NCBI RefSeq assembly: GCF_044142105.1
Contig: NZ_JBGTYM010000002.1
Span: 124,001 to 188,000, forward strand
Length of the DNA stretch: 64,000 nt
DNA from: Pseudogemmobacter sp044142105
GTDB taxonomy: Bacteria > Pseudomonadota > Alphaproteobacteria > Rhodobacterales > Rhodobacteraceae
Direction of reading: 5' to 3'
Position 1 is the first letter of the stretch; the number at the start of each line of letters is the position of its first letter. Made by a program: the position numbers and the translations under genes. The notes under the pieces are model-generated. The model was not told the origin of the DNA, ran no database searches, and saw only the letters and a list, made by a program, of their open reading frames with translations. Positions 1 through 9,704 of the stretch are shown here, piece by piece.

Positions 1-540
1 ATAGGGCAGCGACCAGTCGGTGTTCAGGCGGGCATGGCGGTAGCGCGTCTCATAGGGGCAGAGGCTGGCGGTAAGGCTGCGCTGGGGGGCAAAAGCCATG
101 ACCGTGCAGCCGGGGGCGAGCGGCGCGAAGGCCAGCGCGCCGAAGCCGCCCATGGAAGAGCCAAACATCGACACGGCGGGATAGGCACGGAAGAAGCCCG
201 CATCCCTGAGGCCGGTCAGGGCGTCGATGATCTGGCGGTCGCGAAACCAGTCGCGGCGCTTGACTTGCAGGCCCAGGATATCGTGGCCCTGGGCCTGCAG
301 GAATTTCTGACCCCAGATGATGCGATCCTCGGTTTCCCGCACGGCGGCCAGATTGTCGAAGCTGACGACCAGCCGTTTGCCCTGGCCGGGCAGGAAGGTG
401 AGGACGTGATTGTCCAGTTCCAGCATGAAGCCGCCAAGATCGGCGGCGCGCTGGCGTTGCAGCGCGAAGGCATCGGATACGGCGGGGCCGTCAGCCCCGT
501 CCTCTGTCTCTGCGGCCTCGTCGCCGAAATCCTCGAGCAT
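1..540 (-). CDS. Alpha/beta-hydrolase-like protein, partial (C-terminus off the left edge)
   Basis: Minus-strand frame open from an ATG at 540 to the window edge, giving 180 visible residues. Near residue 127 there is a GSSMGG turn after a short hydrophobic strand (VSMF). This is the nucleophile-elbow pattern of alpha/beta hydrolases, with Ser between two small residues. The preceding residues look like an ordinary Rossmann-like half. The acid and His of a triad would lie beyond the edge, so activity cannot be judged. It starts 37 bases after the DUF6525 gene on the same strand and is probably the third gene of the cobW-type operon. The substrate is unknown. Seen: frame, elbow motif, gene order. 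Inferred: hydrolase fold. Confidence 0.7.
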   Translation of the reverse strand, partial: MLEDFGDEAAETEDGADGPAVSDAFALQRQRAADLGGFMLELDNHVLTFLPGQGKRLVVSFDNLAAVRETEDRIIWGQKFLQAQGHDILGLQVKRRDWFRDRQIIDALTGLRDAGFFRAYPAVSMFGSSMGGFGALAFAPLAPGCTVMAFAPQRSLTASLCPYETRYRHARLNTDWSLPY

Positions 541-577
541 ACCTGTCTCTTTTTGCGGCAGGATAGCGGCGGGCTGG

Positions 578-859
578 TCATTCGGGCAATGCGGAAAAGT
601 ATGGATGGCCGCGGCCCCAGATGCGCGGTCCCTCGCTGGCAAGTGTGGCGGCCTCGGCGGCGGACAGGCGCAGGAGCGCGGCGCGCGGACAGCCGGTCGC
701 GCGGAGGGCGCGGGTCCAGGCCCGGCGCAGGCTGCGGGCGCTCCAGGGCAGCACCGCCTGCGCGGCCCATTGGCGCAGGGGCGCCGGAAGGGCGTCATGG
801 GCGCGCATCGGATCTCCGGGCCGGGTCCGGGCCTTGGCGGAACGGAGATTCCCGGTCAT
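578..859 (-). CDS. DUF6525 family small protein
   Basis: A 93-residue basic protein rich in Arg, Trp and Pro. It has the core LPAPLRQW..AVLPWSARS and a GPRIWGRGHP tail that I recognise from short Rhodobacterales proteins of the DUF6525 type; no function is known. The start chosen is the ATG at 859, which overlaps the stop of the upstream CobW-type gene as ATGA and so suggests translational coupling. An in-frame ATG at 877 would give six more residues but lies deeper inside the upstream gene. Sharing the operon with a putatively zinc-regulated GTPase hints at a zinc-related role, but nothing in the sequence, such as Cys/His metal sites, supports this directly. Confidence 0.72.
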   Translation of the reverse strand: MTGNLRSAKARTRPGDPMRAHDALPAPLRQWAAQAVLPWSARSLRRAWTRALRATGCPRAALLRLSAAEAATLASEGPRIWGRGHPYFSALPE

Positions 860-2064
860 GCGTTGCGGTATTGCCAAAGCGGGAAAGGGTCAGCCAGCGC
901 CTGCCAGGCGGCGGGGGTGAATCCTGTCGCGGGAAGCAGGGCTGCGTCCAGCGCGGCACGGATCGCGGGTTCGTCCATGCCGTGGCCGATGAAGACCAGC
1001 TCTTGCCGCCGGTCGCCCCAGGGCGCCTGCCATTTGGCGTCGAGCTCGTGGCGGGCTTCGGGGTGGGTGGGCCAGCGGTCCTGCGGCACGCCGGCCCACC
1101 AGCGGCCCAGCGGCGCGACCGATGAGACCGCCCCGGCCAGCGAGAACTCGGCGGCCCAATCTGGGCGGGTCGCCAACCAGAAATGCCCCTTGGCACGGAT
1201 CACGCCGGGCAGGGGGCCATTCAGCACCCGATGCAGCCGGGCCGGGTGAAAGGGCGACCTGGCGCGATAGGTGAAGGAGGCGATGCCATATTCCTCGTTT
1301 TCGGGGATATGCTCTGCGAAACCGTACAGTTCCTTGGCCCAGAGCGGATGGGTTGCCGCGCGGTTGAAATCGAAGAGGCCGGTGTCGAAGATCGCCTCGG
1401 GCGCAATGCGGGCGTGATCCGTCTCGATCAGCCGTGCCTCGGGGTTCAGCGCCTTGATGATCTTGCGCGCGGCATCGGCGCGGTCTGCCCCGGCATCGGT
1501 GATCTTGTTCAGCAGGACGATATCGGCGAATTCGATCTGCTCGGTCAGCAGAGTGACCAATGCGCGATCGTCGGCCTCGCCCGCGGTTTCGCCGCGATCG
1601 GCCAGGAAATCATGGCTGGAGAAATCGCCCAGGAGGTTGATCGCATCGACGACCGTGACCATGCAATCCAGCCGGGCCACATCGGACAGGCTGTCGCCGG
1701 CTTCGTCGCGGAAATCGAAGGTTGCGGCGACGGACAGGGGTTCCGCGATGCCGGTGGACTCGATCAGAAGATAGTCGAAGCGGCCTTCGTCCGCGAGGCT
1801 GCGGACCTGGTCCAGCAGATCGCCGCGCAGGGTGCAGCAGATGCAGCCATTCGACATCTCGACCAGCTTTTCCTCGCTGCGAGACAGGCTGGTGCCTTCG
1901 CGCACCAGATCGGCGTCGATGTTCACTTCGGACATGTCGTTCACGATCACGGCAACGCGGCGGTCGGAGCGGTTGTTGAGGATGTGGTTCAGAAGCGTCG
2001 TCTTCCCGGCGCCCAGGAAGCCGGACAGCACGGTGACGGGAAGGCGGGTGTCGGGGCGGGGCAT
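856..2064 (-). CDS. CobW/COG0523-family GTP-binding metallochaperone
   Basis: A 402-residue G3E-family P-loop GTPase. The Walker A motif GFLGAGKTT is near residue 15 and the family metal-binding CxCC is in NGCICC near residue 73. ESTG follows as the switch/Walker B segment and NKITD acts as the guanine-specificity motif. A CobW C-terminal domain completes the usual 350-400-residue length. COG0523 proteins deliver metals, often zinc, to client enzymes under starvation. A perfect 17-bp Zur-type palindrome lies 18-34 bases upstream of the start, so this is probably the zinc-responsive subgroup (ZigA/YciC/ZagA-like) rather than the cobalamin-linked CobW. The start at 2064 has an AGAGGA ribosome site; a longer upstream frame would run through the operator. 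The stop overlaps the DUF6525 start. Confidence 0.92.
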   Translation of the reverse strand: MPRPDTRLPVTVLSGFLGAGKTTLLNHILNNRSDRRVAVIVNDMSEVNIDADLVREGTSLSRSEEKLVEMSNGCICCTLRGDLLDQVRSLADEGRFDYLLIESTGIAEPLSVAATFDFRDEAGDSLSDVARLDCMVTVVDAINLLGDFSSHDFLADRGETAGEADDRALVTLLTEQIEFADIVLLNKITDAGADRADAARKIIKALNPEARLIETDHARIAPEAIFDTGLFDFNRAATHPLWAKELYGFAEHIPENEEYGIASFTYRARSPFHPARLHRVLNGPLPGVIRAKGHFWLATRPDWAAEFSLAGAVSSVAPLGRWWAGVPQDRWPTHPEARHELDAKWQAPWGDRRQELVFIGHGMDEPAIRAALDAALLPATGFTPAAWQALADPFPLWQYRNA

Positions 2065-2081
2065 CGCATCCTCTATTTGTA

Positions 2082-2098
2082 ATGTTATGACATAACAT
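2082..2098. promoter_or_regulatory. Zur-box-like perfect palindrome
   Basis: ATGTTATGACATAACAT is a perfect 8-1-8 inverted repeat in an AT-rich island within GC-rich DNA. It matches the core of the proteobacterial Zur operator, two ATGTTAT half-sites facing each other. It sits 18-34 bases upstream of the CobW-type GTPase start, where a bound repressor would cover the promoter. Seen: the palindrome and its position. Known: Zur binds such sites with zinc and represses COG0523 GTPase genes. Inferred: zinc starvation induces this operon. Confidence 0.82.
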
Positions 2099-2144
2099 AT
2101 CTGGATGGGGGAATGCCTGCAAGCCCCGGCGCGCCGGAAGAAAG

Positions 2145-2171
2145 AAGGCCCCGGGCGATGCCCGGGGCCTT
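2145..2171 (-). terminator. Rho-independent terminator of pnp
   Basis: Twelve-base perfect arms (AAGGCCCCGGGC and its complement) flank a 3-base loop. On the minus strand they are followed by a CTTTCTTCC pyrimidine tail. The hairpin is about 30 bases after the pnp stop and separates pnp from the zinc-regulated operon. Confidence 0.82.
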
Positions 2172-2201
2172 GCAATGCGTTGCGGGAAAGACCCTGAAGG
2201 A

Positions 2202-4352
<2,151 letters not shown>

Positions 4353-4619
4353 ACGGTTTCCTCTTGCGGGCGCTGCCGTCCCCTGACGGTTCCCGCGTGT
4401 CTGGCGGCCCCATTGCCGCCGCCCCAATCCTGATGCATGTGCCCGGGGCCAAGGGCGTCACGTCGCAGATGGGCCGGGCCAATACAGGAAAACCCACCGG
4501 ATGGGAAGCGTGGAGATTCGGCGGAGCCACGCGCGCATCGGCGCGCTGGATGGCGCGTCTCTTGTGGCTATCTTGGAATGCACTAGTCTCTGCGCCTGGA
4601 TCGCGTGAGGGCAAGGCAA

Positions 4620-5822
4620 GTGCAGGACAGGCTTGGGGACGGCGCGGTGCAGCCCGGCGGGCAGAGTTTTCCCGCCACTGTTCCCGGTGGGCATGACGGG
4701 ATTCTTGGCGATCCGGCGCGGCTGAGGAGCCTGGCGGCGACCGGCCTTGCCGAGGATCTGGGCGCGCCGGCCGTGCAGCGGGCGGCCCGGCTTGCCACCC
4801 GGCTGCTGGGGGTGCCGGTCTCGCTGTTCTCGGTGGTGGATGACCGACGGCAGGTTTTCACGGCGGCCTGCGGGCTGGATTCCGTCAAAGAGACGCCGCT
4901 GAGCCATTCCTTCTGCCAATATGTCGTCAGCACCAATCGCCCGCTTGAGGTCGAGGATGCGCGGGCGCATCCGCTGCTCAAGGACAATGGCGCCGTGCCG
5001 GACCTTGGCGTGATCGCCTATCTGGGGCATCCGATCCATGCGCCGGACGGCGCGGTCATCGGTTCGTTCTGTGCGATCGACGTCAAGCCGCATGCCTGGG
5101 CGGACGAGGATCGGGCGGCGCTGGCCGATCTGGCCGCGATGATCGAAAGCGAGCTGCGGCTGAAGCAGGAGGTGGCGCGGGGAGAGCTTCTCGCGCATGA
5201 GCTGGACCATCGGGTCCGCAACCTCTTTGCCATCGCAAGCGGGATGGTGCGCCTCTCCCTACGCGAGACGGCTGGCGGCGGGGCCGGGGGCGAGGCGCGC
5301 GCGCTGGCCGAACGGCTTTCGGCCCGGCTGTCGGCTTTGGCCGAGGCGCATCGCATGGCCTTGCCGCGGGACGATGGCAAGGCATCGGCCGGGGTGGAAC
5401 TGGCGGGCCTGATCAACGCGATCCTGAAGCCCTATCGGGCAGAAGGCACGCCGGTCGGCGGGCCGGGCGGACCGGCGGTGCAGATCCGGTCTTCGGCCGT
5501 GACCTATCTGGCGCTGGGCCTGCATGAACTGGCGACCAATGCGGTGAAATATGGCGGCCTGTCCGAAGGTGGCGCGGGTGTCTCGGTCGGCTGGCGATTG
5601 CGCCCGGAGGGCGGGCTGGAGATCGAGTGGAGCGAGGCGGGCACCGGCGAGGGCAGCGGGCTGGACGGTTTCGGCAGCACGCTTCTGCGCAATGCCTTTC
5701 AGTCGGGGCTGGGCGGGCAGATCCTGCGCGAACTGACAGGCGGCACGCTGCGCATCCAGATCACCCTGCCTCCCGACACGCTGGAGCCGCGCGAGGCGGT
5801 GCCGGTCGCCACCGCGGGCTGA
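4620..5822 (+). CDS. Soluble GAF-domain HWE-family sensor histidine kinase
   Basis: About 400 residues with no membrane segment. A GAF domain spans roughly residues 45-170 (SLFSVVDDRRQVFTAACGL, GSFCAIDV). Then come the H-box of the HWE/HisKA_2 type, ELDHRVRNLFAIASG, with phospho-acceptor His near 197, and the ATP-binding N-box LHELATNAVKYGGLS. The C-terminal G-region reads GLDGFGSTLLRNAF. HWE kinases are common in alphaproteobacteria and often work in light, redox or general-stress signalling. No response regulator is adjacent, so the partner is unknown. The GTG at 4620 was chosen because GAGG lies nine bases upstream; a GTG at 4605 is in frame but has no ribosome site. The gene interrupts the usual rpsO-pnp pairing. 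Confidence 0.9.
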   Translation: MQDRLGDGAVQPGGQSFPATVPGGHDGILGDPARLRSLAATGLAEDLGAPAVQRAARLATRLLGVPVSLFSVVDDRRQVFTAACGLDSVKETPLSHSFCQYVVSTNRPLEVEDARAHPLLKDNGAVPDLGVIAYLGHPIHAPDGAVIGSFCAIDVKPHAWADEDRAALADLAAMIESELRLKQEVARGELLAHELDHRVRNLFAIASGMVRLSLRETAGGGAGGEARALAERLSARLSALAEAHRMALPRDDGKASAGVELAGLINAILKPYRAEGTPVGGPGGPAVQIRSSAVTYLALGLHELATNAVKYGGLSEGGAGVSVGWRLRPEGGLEIEWSEAGTGEGSGLDGFGSTLLRNAFQSGLGGQILRELTGGTLRIQITLPPDTLEPREAVPVATAG

Positions 5823-5830
5823 CCAAAGCA

Positions 5831-5862
5831 AAACGCCCGCGCCTTGGCAGGCACGGGCGTTT
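5831..5862. terminator. Bidirectional terminator between the HWE kinase and rpsO
   Basis: Nested stem AAACGCCCG / CGGGCGTTT with an inner GCCT / AGGC stem and a TGGC loop. The plus strand ends in GTTT. The minus strand ends in GTTTTGCTTT, the better U-tract, so it serves rpsO best. It sits between two convergent stops. Confidence 0.8.
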
Positions 5863-5883
5863 CCTGAAACCTGTGGCGTCCGC

Positions 5884-6153
5884 TTAGCGGCGCAGACCCA
5901 GGCGGCCGATCAGCGAGGTGTAGCGGGCCTCGTCCTTCTTCTTCAGATAGTCCAGCAGCTTGCGGCGCTGGGCGACCATCATCAGAAGACCACGGCGGGA
6001 GTGGTTGTCCTTCTTGTGACCCTTGAAGTGCTCGGTCAGCGTCGCGATGCGCGACGACAGGATGGCGACCTGGACTTCGGGCGAGCCGGTGTCGCCTTCC
6101 TTGGTCGCGTATTCCTTGATCAGGCGGGTCTTTTCTTCGACAGTGATCGACAT
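5884..6153 (-). CDS. rpsO: 30S ribosomal protein S15
   Basis: 89 residues, the standard S15 length. It begins MSITVEEKTRLIKEYA and contains GDTGSPEVQVA, LTEHFKGHKKDNHSRRGLL and the closing RYTSLIGRLGLRR. It binds 16S rRNA in the platform of the small subunit. The start at 6153 has GGAG eight bases upstream; extra in-frame codons upstream match nothing in the family. In many relatives the order is truB-rpsO-pnp, but here both neighbours have been separated by plus-strand genes. Confidence 0.98.
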   Translation of the reverse strand: MSITVEEKTRLIKEYATKEGDTGSPEVQVAILSSRIATLTEHFKGHKKDNHSRRGLLMMVAQRRKLLDYLKKKDEARYTSLIGRLGLRR

Positions 6154-6464
6154 CGGAGGCTCCTTTCGGGGTTGCGAGAGACGGCACAAGCCGGGATGTC
6201 GTCCAGCAGGGCCCTTGACCGCCCCATAAGGGCGGATGCGCGCCTATAGGGGGAATCGGCGTCAAAGGGAAGAGGCTTGTCGGCGCGACGGGCCGAAGGC
6301 GCCCGGACGTGGGGCATTTCTTACAATTTAAGCGTGTATCCTTACTGGCTTGATGGGGCAGTTCATGCTATGTCGCTCTCTCGATTTTCATTTCAGTTCT
6401 GATGGTTAACGGAACTTCGCGTCATGTGCCGCAGGGGTGCGGCGGGCTTGGGTGAGGGACAGGG
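6154..6464. other. Divergent intergenic region, rpsO / RTX-repeat gene
   Basis: About 310 bases without a convincing gene. It must hold the rpsO promoter on the minus strand and the promoter of the RTX-repeat gene on the plus strand. The stretch from about 6315 to 6415 is AT-richer than its surroundings, as expected for promoter DNA, but I cannot assign -35 and -10 boxes with confidence. No long inverted repeat was seen. Confidence 0.5.
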
Positions 6465-7556
6465 ATGCTGGGTTTGCTGGGCCTTCTGGGGGCCGTGTTC
6501 GCGGGCGTCATTGCCGAAGGGATTCTCAATTCGACCCAAGGGAATGGATCGGAGGACAGTTCCGAAGACGGGCAGGAGGACGAGGCCGACACTGGCGGCG
6601 ATGGCGGCACCGGCGGCGATCTGCTGCATGACGATGGCGACCCGGCGACGGCGGGCGCGGATGGCGCACCGGTTCTGGCCCATGATGGCGCTGACGGCCC
6701 GGACCATGGCACCGGGGACGGGATCGCCACCTCCGACGATCCGGCGCTGCCGGACGCGTCCGAGACTGTGCAGGGCGGCACGGGCGATGACCTGCTGTCG
6801 GGCGGCGGCAATGCTGACCTGATGGCGGGCGGCGCCGGCAATGATCTGCTGGATGCCCGCGCAGGCAACGATCAGGTCGATGGCGGCTACGGTGATGACG
6901 GGCTTTGGGGTGGCGACGGCGACGACACTCTGGCGGGTGGCGACGGGAATGACATGGCCGCGGGCGGATCAGGCAATGACCTGCTGGCGGGCGGGGCGGG
7001 CGAGGATTCACTGTCTGGCCAAGAGGGCGACGATACGCTGCACGGAGCTGCGGGCGCGGATACGCTGCTGGGCGGCACGGGCGAGGACAGTCTGGACGGC
7101 GGCGCGGGCGATGACTGGCTGGCGGGCGGCGCGGGCAATGACGCGCTGGGGGGCGGCGCAGGGGCGGACACGCTGGATGGCAATGCGGGTGACGATCGCC
7201 TTTCGGGCCTTTTCCCCGAAAGCGATGATGACATGGCCGATTTCCTGAATGGCGGCGATGGCAATGACGTGATGGAGCTGGGCGCGGGGGATCATGCCGC
7301 TGGCGGGGCGGGGGAAGACATGTTCTCGCTGAGCCAATGGCTGGGCGAAGGCGGCGATCCGGCCCAGATCCATGACTATGATGCCAGCGAGGACCAGATC
7401 GTCGTGGTCTATGATGCTGCGGCCCATTCCGACCCGCATCTTACCGTGGAACCGATCCAGGGCCAGGATGCCTCGCGCATCCTGCTGGACGGGGCAGAGG
7501 TGGCGACGGTGAATGGCTCGGTCGACCCTGCGGATGTTCAGCTGCTGGCGGCGTGA
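6465..7556 (+). CDS. RTX (hemolysin-type calcium-binding repeat) protein
   Basis: 363 residues, very acidic (Asp/Gly-rich). Residues 1-20 form a short hydrophobic segment (MLGLLGLLGAVFAGVIAEGI), an anchor or signal-like start. Residues 25-100 are a disordered Asp/Glu/Gly linker. About 16 GGxGxDxLx nonapeptides follow at about 103-248; these make a parallel beta-roll that binds calcium. The C-terminal 100 residues (DYDASEDQIVVVYD...VDPADVQLLAA) resemble the terminal domains of secreted RTX proteins. A type I exporter would be expected, but no ABC/MFP genes are near. The N-terminal hydrophobic segment is unusual for type I cargo, so it may be membrane-anchored. The start has GAGGGA upstream. 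Function unknown. Confidence 0.85.
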   Translation: MLGLLGLLGAVFAGVIAEGILNSTQGNGSEDSSEDGQEDEADTGGDGGTGGDLLHDDGDPATAGADGAPVLAHDGADGPDHGTGDGIATSDDPALPDASETVQGGTGDDLLSGGGNADLMAGGAGNDLLDARAGNDQVDGGYGDDGLWGGDGDDTLAGGDGNDMAAGGSGNDLLAGGAGEDSLSGQEGDDTLHGAAGADTLLGGTGEDSLDGGAGDDWLAGGAGNDALGGGAGADTLDGNAGDDRLSGLFPESDDDMADFLNGGDGNDVMELGAGDHAAGGAGEDMFSLSQWLGEGGDPAQIHDYDASEDQIVVVYDAAAHSDPHLTVEPIQGQDASRILLDGAEVATVNGSVDPADVQLLAA

Positions 7557-8059
7557 TCCCAGCGCAGCAGGGCCTGGGCGGCGGCGACGTAAAGCGGGTG
7601 GCGCGGCTGGCCCTGAAGAGTGAGGCCAAGGTGGAACAGCGGCTTGCCCGCCGCGCGCAGCAGGGCCAGGGCCTGCATATCCCGCTGGCGGTATTGGCCA
7701 TGATTGCCCCAGGCGCAGAGGATCGTATCGGCCCAGAGGGCGGCCTCGGTCAGCGCTGCATCGGCATCGGGGCCGCAGGGATCCGGCGCCGCCTTGAGGT
7801 CGCGCGGATCGGTGGCGCGGAAGGCGAACAGGTTCACGACGCGGAAGCCGCCCTGGCCCGAAGCGCGGGCGCGGGCCTCGCAACGGGCCACGGTGGGGTC
7901 GTTGCGAAGCTCGCTGGCCGTCGAGGGGTTGAGCATGATGAAGGCGATACGAGGGCTTTCGTTGTGCCAGATGCGGGTCAGCGCGTAGCGATAGGTCTGA
8001 CAGGAAGAGTAAATCGCCTCGGACCGGGTGTCCCCGGCCTGATGATTGCGCCGGATCAC
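7538..8059 (-). CDS. DUF1643 domain protein
   Basis: 173 residues. Features of the DUF1643 family: a YRYALTRIW..PRIAFIMLNPSTA strand, NDPTVARCEARA, then RVVNLFAFRATDP and CAWGNHGQYRQRD, ending with LTLQGQPRHPLYV. The family function is not established; I recall only a general association with nucleic-acid-related neighbours. It starts with GTG at 8059, overlapping the truB stop as GTGA, so translation is probably coupled to truB. Its 3' end overlaps the 3' end of the convergent RTX gene by 19 bases. Longer upstream frames run antisense or out of frame inside truB and are ignored. Confidence 0.85.
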   Translation of the reverse strand: MIRRNHQAGDTRSEAIYSSCQTYRYALTRIWHNESPRIAFIMLNPSTASELRNDPTVARCEARARASGQGGFRVVNLFAFRATDPRDLKAAPDPCGPDADAALTEAALWADTILCAWGNHGQYRQRDMQALALLRAAGKPLFHLGLTLQGQPRHPLYVAAAQALLRWDHAASS

Positions 8060-8958
8060 CAGTTGAACACGCGGTTCGGGTGCAATTCGCCGCCCTGATA
8101 GCTGCCGACCGCGACGGCGCGGCCCTGATAGGAGGCCCAGGCGGGCTCGCCATAGGGCAGATGGCCCAGAACCTGACCGGGATTGCCATTGCGCAGCCGG
8201 ACCGCCCCTTCCGGCGTGGCCTGCAACTCGGGCAGGGACGCGAGCGCCAGTTCCAGCGGCCGCAGCGCCTCCTCCTGCCGATCCGCTTCGGCCAGCGCAC
8301 GGAGCGCATCGGGCGTCACGGCATCCTCGGCGCGAAAGGGGCCGGACCATTCGCGGCGCAGCCATTGCACATGGCCCAGACAGCCAAGCACCCGCCCCAG
8401 ATCGCGGGCGATGGAACGGACATAGCCGCCCTTGCCGCATACCATTTCCAGATCGGCATGGTCGGCATCGGGCTGGTCCAGAAGCTCCAGCCGGTCCACC
8501 CAGAGGGGGCGGGCGGCAAGATCCATCTGCACCCCCTCGCGGGCCAGATCATAGGCGCGGGCGCCATCGACCTTGACGGCCGAGACCTGCGGCGGGATCT
8601 GGCTGATCTGGCCGCGAAAGGCGGGCAGGGCGGCAAGGATCGCGTCGCGCGTCGGGCGCAGGGCGCTGGTTTCCAGAACCTGGCCCGAGGCATCGTCGCT
8701 GCTGGTCGTGGCGCCGAAGGTCACGCGGAAACGATAGCATTTCAGCGCCTCGGCGATCAGCGGCACGGTTTTGGTCGCCTCTCCCAAAGCCACGGCCAGA
8801 ACGCCGGTGGCGTCGGGGTCAAGCGTGCCGGCATGACCCGCCTTCTGCGCGTTGAAGGCGCGGCGGACCAGGCTGACCACCTCGGTCGAGCCCAGGCCCG
8901 CAGGCTTGTCGATCACCACCCAGCCATGGACCGGGTTCCCCTTGCGGCTGCGGCCCAT
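8056..8958 (-). CDS. truB: tRNA pseudouridine(55) synthase
   Basis: 300 residues. It isomerises U55 of the tRNA T-loop to pseudouridine. The catalytic motif AGHAGTLDPDATG is at residues 40-52 with the nucleophile Asp47. The opening GWVVIDKPAGLGST, the KCYRFRVTFG and the CGKGGYVRSIARDLG blocks are all characteristic, and the C-terminal PUA-like part ends in GELHPNRVFNW. The ATG at 8958 was chosen because it begins the family-typical N-terminus four bases after the upstream stop. Part of the rbfA / glycosidase-like / truB / DUF1643 run, matching the common rbfA-truB order apart from the inserted gene. Confidence 0.96.
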   Translation of the reverse strand: MGRSRKGNPVHGWVVIDKPAGLGSTEVVSLVRRAFNAQKAGHAGTLDPDATGVLAVALGEATKTVPLIAEALKCYRFRVTFGATTSSDDASGQVLETSALRPTRDAILAALPAFRGQISQIPPQVSAVKVDGARAYDLAREGVQMDLAARPLWVDRLELLDQPDADHADLEMVCGKGGYVRSIARDLGRVLGCLGHVQWLRREWSGPFRAEDAVTPDALRALAEADRQEEALRPLELALASLPELQATPEGAVRLRNGNPGQVLGHLPYGEPAWASYQGRAVAVGSYQGGELHPNRVFNW

Positions 8959-8962
8959 CGGA

Positions 8963-9703
8963 TCAGCCCTTCGCGACCACGGTGCCGACGATCGGCCCCA
9001 TCGGAAAGCCACCATCGTGGCGGTTCAGTTCAGGGGCATAGAGGCGCGAGATATTGCCGTCGAAATAAAGCGCGTCGGACAGGCCCAGATGGTCGCGGAA
9101 GAAGCGGGCGAAGCGGTGGAAATTCACCGGCGCGCCCGAAATGGCGAAGACGGCGCGGCTGCCGTCTTTCGACACGCCCACGCCATTGCGGATATATTCG
9201 CTGTCGCTGGTGGCCAGGAATTTCGGGTGCAGCTTGCCCTTGATGACCAGCATCGGGCCGCTTTGCGTGGCAAAGCGGCAATCAGGCGCCTCGGCCTTGA
9301 AGCTGCGGCTTTCGATCACGCGATACTGGCCCTTGCCCCAGCAGAAGACGCCGTTGGGCAGAAGGCCGAAATTGCCGGGCCCGGCGCGGGTGACAAGGGG
9401 CGCGATCTCGACGCCTTCGCCGATGAACAGGCCTACCGGCGACAGGTCGCGGTGATACATGCCCGCGTTCATGGCGAAGCCCAGGGTCTTGCCTTCGGCC
9501 TCGAGCGCATCTTCGAGGGCGCGGAAGCTGCCATAGGGGCCGCTCGAGCCGGAATGGAACAGGCGCAGATCATCCTTTTCACCCACTTCGCAAAGGGTGA
9601 AGGCCACGCCCTCGAACATGTCGTCGCGGCAGGTCGTGGCCGCTGCCGACTGCGCGCCAAGGGCCAGCCCGGCCAGAAGGATCAGCGTCGCAAAGGGCCG
9701 CAT
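8963..9703 (-). CDS. Secreted phosphodiester glycosidase (NAGPA/DUF2233) family protein
   Basis: 246 residues with a Sec signal peptide (MRPFATLILLAGLALGAQSAAATTC). The mature part carries hallmarks of the NAGPA/YigE (DUF2233) fold: GFAMNAGMYHRDLSPVGLFI, NGVFCWG, FATQSGPMLVIKGK, RNGVGVS and FDGNISRLYAPEL with a closing GPIVGTVV. In the human enzyme this family cleaves GlcNAc-1-phosphodiesters; bacterial members are mostly uncharacterised and probably act on periplasmic sugar phosphodiesters. The ATG at 9703 follows the rbfA stop by one base (TGAGATG); an earlier in-frame ATG at 9724 would sit inside rbfA. It lies between rbfA and truB, so it is co-transcribed with ribosome-maturation genes without an obvious functional link. 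Confidence 0.85.
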   Translation of the reverse strand: MRPFATLILLAGLALGAQSAAATTCRDDMFEGVAFTLCEVGEKDDLRLFHSGSSGPYGSFRALEDALEAEGKTLGFAMNAGMYHRDLSPVGLFIGEGVEIAPLVTRAGPGNFGLLPNGVFCWGKGQYRVIESRSFKAEAPDCRFATQSGPMLVIKGKLHPKFLATSDSEYIRNGVGVSKDGSRAVFAISGAPVNFHRFARFFRDHLGLSDALYFDGNISRLYAPELNRHDGGFPMGPIVGTVVAKG

Positions 9704-9704
9704 C

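Noticed and set aside
34..1125. A 363-codon plus-strand frame at the left edge
   Set aside because: It lies opposite the hydrolase-like, DUF6525 and CobW genes and has no homology.
6770..7210. Short regular DNA repeats resembling a CRISPR or tandem-repeat array
   Set aside because: They are codon-level echoes of the RTX nonapeptides in an intact gene, with variable units and no spacers.
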